The translations under genes were made by a program, and so were the position numbers. From Oscillospiraceae bacterium (lineage in GTDB: Bacteria; Bacillota; Clostridia; Oscillospirales; Oscillospiraceae), in NCBI GenBank assembly GCA_017624645.1, contig JAGAMQ010000178.1, positions 1 to 5,438 on the forward strand: a DNA stretch of 5,438 nucleotides, written 5' to 3'. The notes under the pieces were generated by a model. The model worked only from the letters and a program-made list of their open reading frames with translations, was not told the origin of the DNA and did no database searches. Below, piece after piece: positions 5,049 to 5,438 of the stretch (positions are counted from its first letter, which is position 1; every line of letters begins with the position of its first letter).

Positions 5049-5438
5049 ATGAGTAGGATACCGGTAAAAAAAGTAAGAGATTCTGCCGTGCTGCCCTCCT
5101 ATGGCTCATCAGGTGCGGCGGGTGCCGACCTCTATGCCTGCCTGGAGGAGCAGATGGTGATTGCGCCGGGGCAGACGGGATTTGTACCCACGGGAATCGC
5201 TATGGAGATTCCGGAAAACTGTGCGGGTCTGATCTATGCCCGAAGCGGTCTTGCCTGCAAAAGGGGGCTGGCCCCTGCCAATAAGGTGGGCGTCATCGAC
5301 AGCGACTACCGCGGTGAGATCATCGTTGCATTGCATAATCACGGTACACAGGATCAGGTCGTCACCCACGGGGAAAGAGTAGCGCAAATGCTGATCACGC
5401 CGGTTTTGACCCCTGCTTACGAGGAAGTTGGAGCGTTA
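5049..5438 (+). CDS. dut: Deoxyuridine 5'-triphosphate nucleotidohydrolase (dUTPase), C-terminus cut by window edge
   Basis: Trimeric-type dUTPase, which hydrolyses dUTP to dUMP and pyrophosphate, keeping uracil out of DNA and supplying dUMP for thymidylate synthesis. 130 residues are visible and the family is usually about 145, so only the flexible tail with motif V (the glycine-rich FGSTG type) is missing. Motif I is GAAGADLYA (22-30), motif II YARSGLACKRGL (63-74), motif III NKVGVIDSDYRGE (78-90) with D84 as the expected catalytic Asp and Y87 as the base-stacking Tyr, and motif IV GERVAQMLI (108-116). The ATG at 5049 has AAAGGAG starting one base after the preceding TAA, with a rather long 9-nt spacer. 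The gap to the hydrolase is 15 nt with no terminator, so it is co-transcribed as third gene of the rightward operon. Cytoplasmic. Confidence 0.96.
   Translation, partial: MSRIPVKKVRDSAVLPSYGSSGAAGADLYACLEEQMVIAPGQTGFVPTGIAMEIPENCAGLIYARSGLACKRGLAPANKVGVIDSDYRGEIIVALHNHGTQDQVVTHGERVAQMLITPVLTPAYEEVGAL

Overview
The window most likely comes from a chromosome of a Clostridia-class Firmicute, possibly Oscillospirales or Lachnospirales. Three things suggest this. The ribosome binding sites are strong AGGAGG types. The three promoters are near-consensus housekeeping (sigma-A type) sites. The gene families are ones I associate with this class: a methionine gamma-lyase/aluminium-resistance protein, a YugP-type zinc peptidase, an AbrB-fold regulator and a YqkD-like hydrolase. 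Base composition is intermediate. The family-level placement is inference. There are no RNA genes, mobile elements or CRISPR arrays, and no gap over 300 bases without a gene.

Layout. Four genes run leftward from a divergent promoter region near 3071-3191, and three run rightward. Leftward, in transcription order, come a TIGR04255-family protein of unknown function (2291-3070), a YugP-type membrane zinc metallopeptidase (1560-2279), a hairpin terminator (1521-1557), a short AbrB-type DNA-binding protein (1233-1469) and a PLP-dependent Cys/Met-metabolism-fold enzyme cut by the left edge (1-1228). Rightward come a PAP2-family membrane phosphatase (3192-4100), a membrane-anchored alpha/beta hydrolase (4104-5033) and dUTPase (5049 to the right edge).

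How the genes work together. Spacing defines three tight units. The TIGR04255 gene and the peptidase are 11 nt apart, with the peptidase's Shine-Dalgarno overlapping the upstream stop. The abrB-like gene and the lyase-family gene are 4 nt apart, with the lyase's Shine-Dalgarno encoded in the last codons of the regulator. The phosphatase and hydrolase are 3 nt apart, and dut follows 15 nt later with no terminator between. The phosphatase-hydrolase pair suggests a lipid or lipid-carrier role at the membrane; dut may simply share the promoter.

The most interesting structure is regulatory. The promoter of the abrB-like operon (TTGACA, 17 bp, TATACT) lies inside the terminator of the preceding operon, and its -35 box fills the hairpin loop. 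In the divergent region, a perfect 17-bp palindrome overlaps the -35 box of the phosphatase promoter and looks like an operator. I did not find convincing evidence of a wholly new multi-gene system. The least explained element is the pairing of the TIGR04255 protein with the membrane peptidase.
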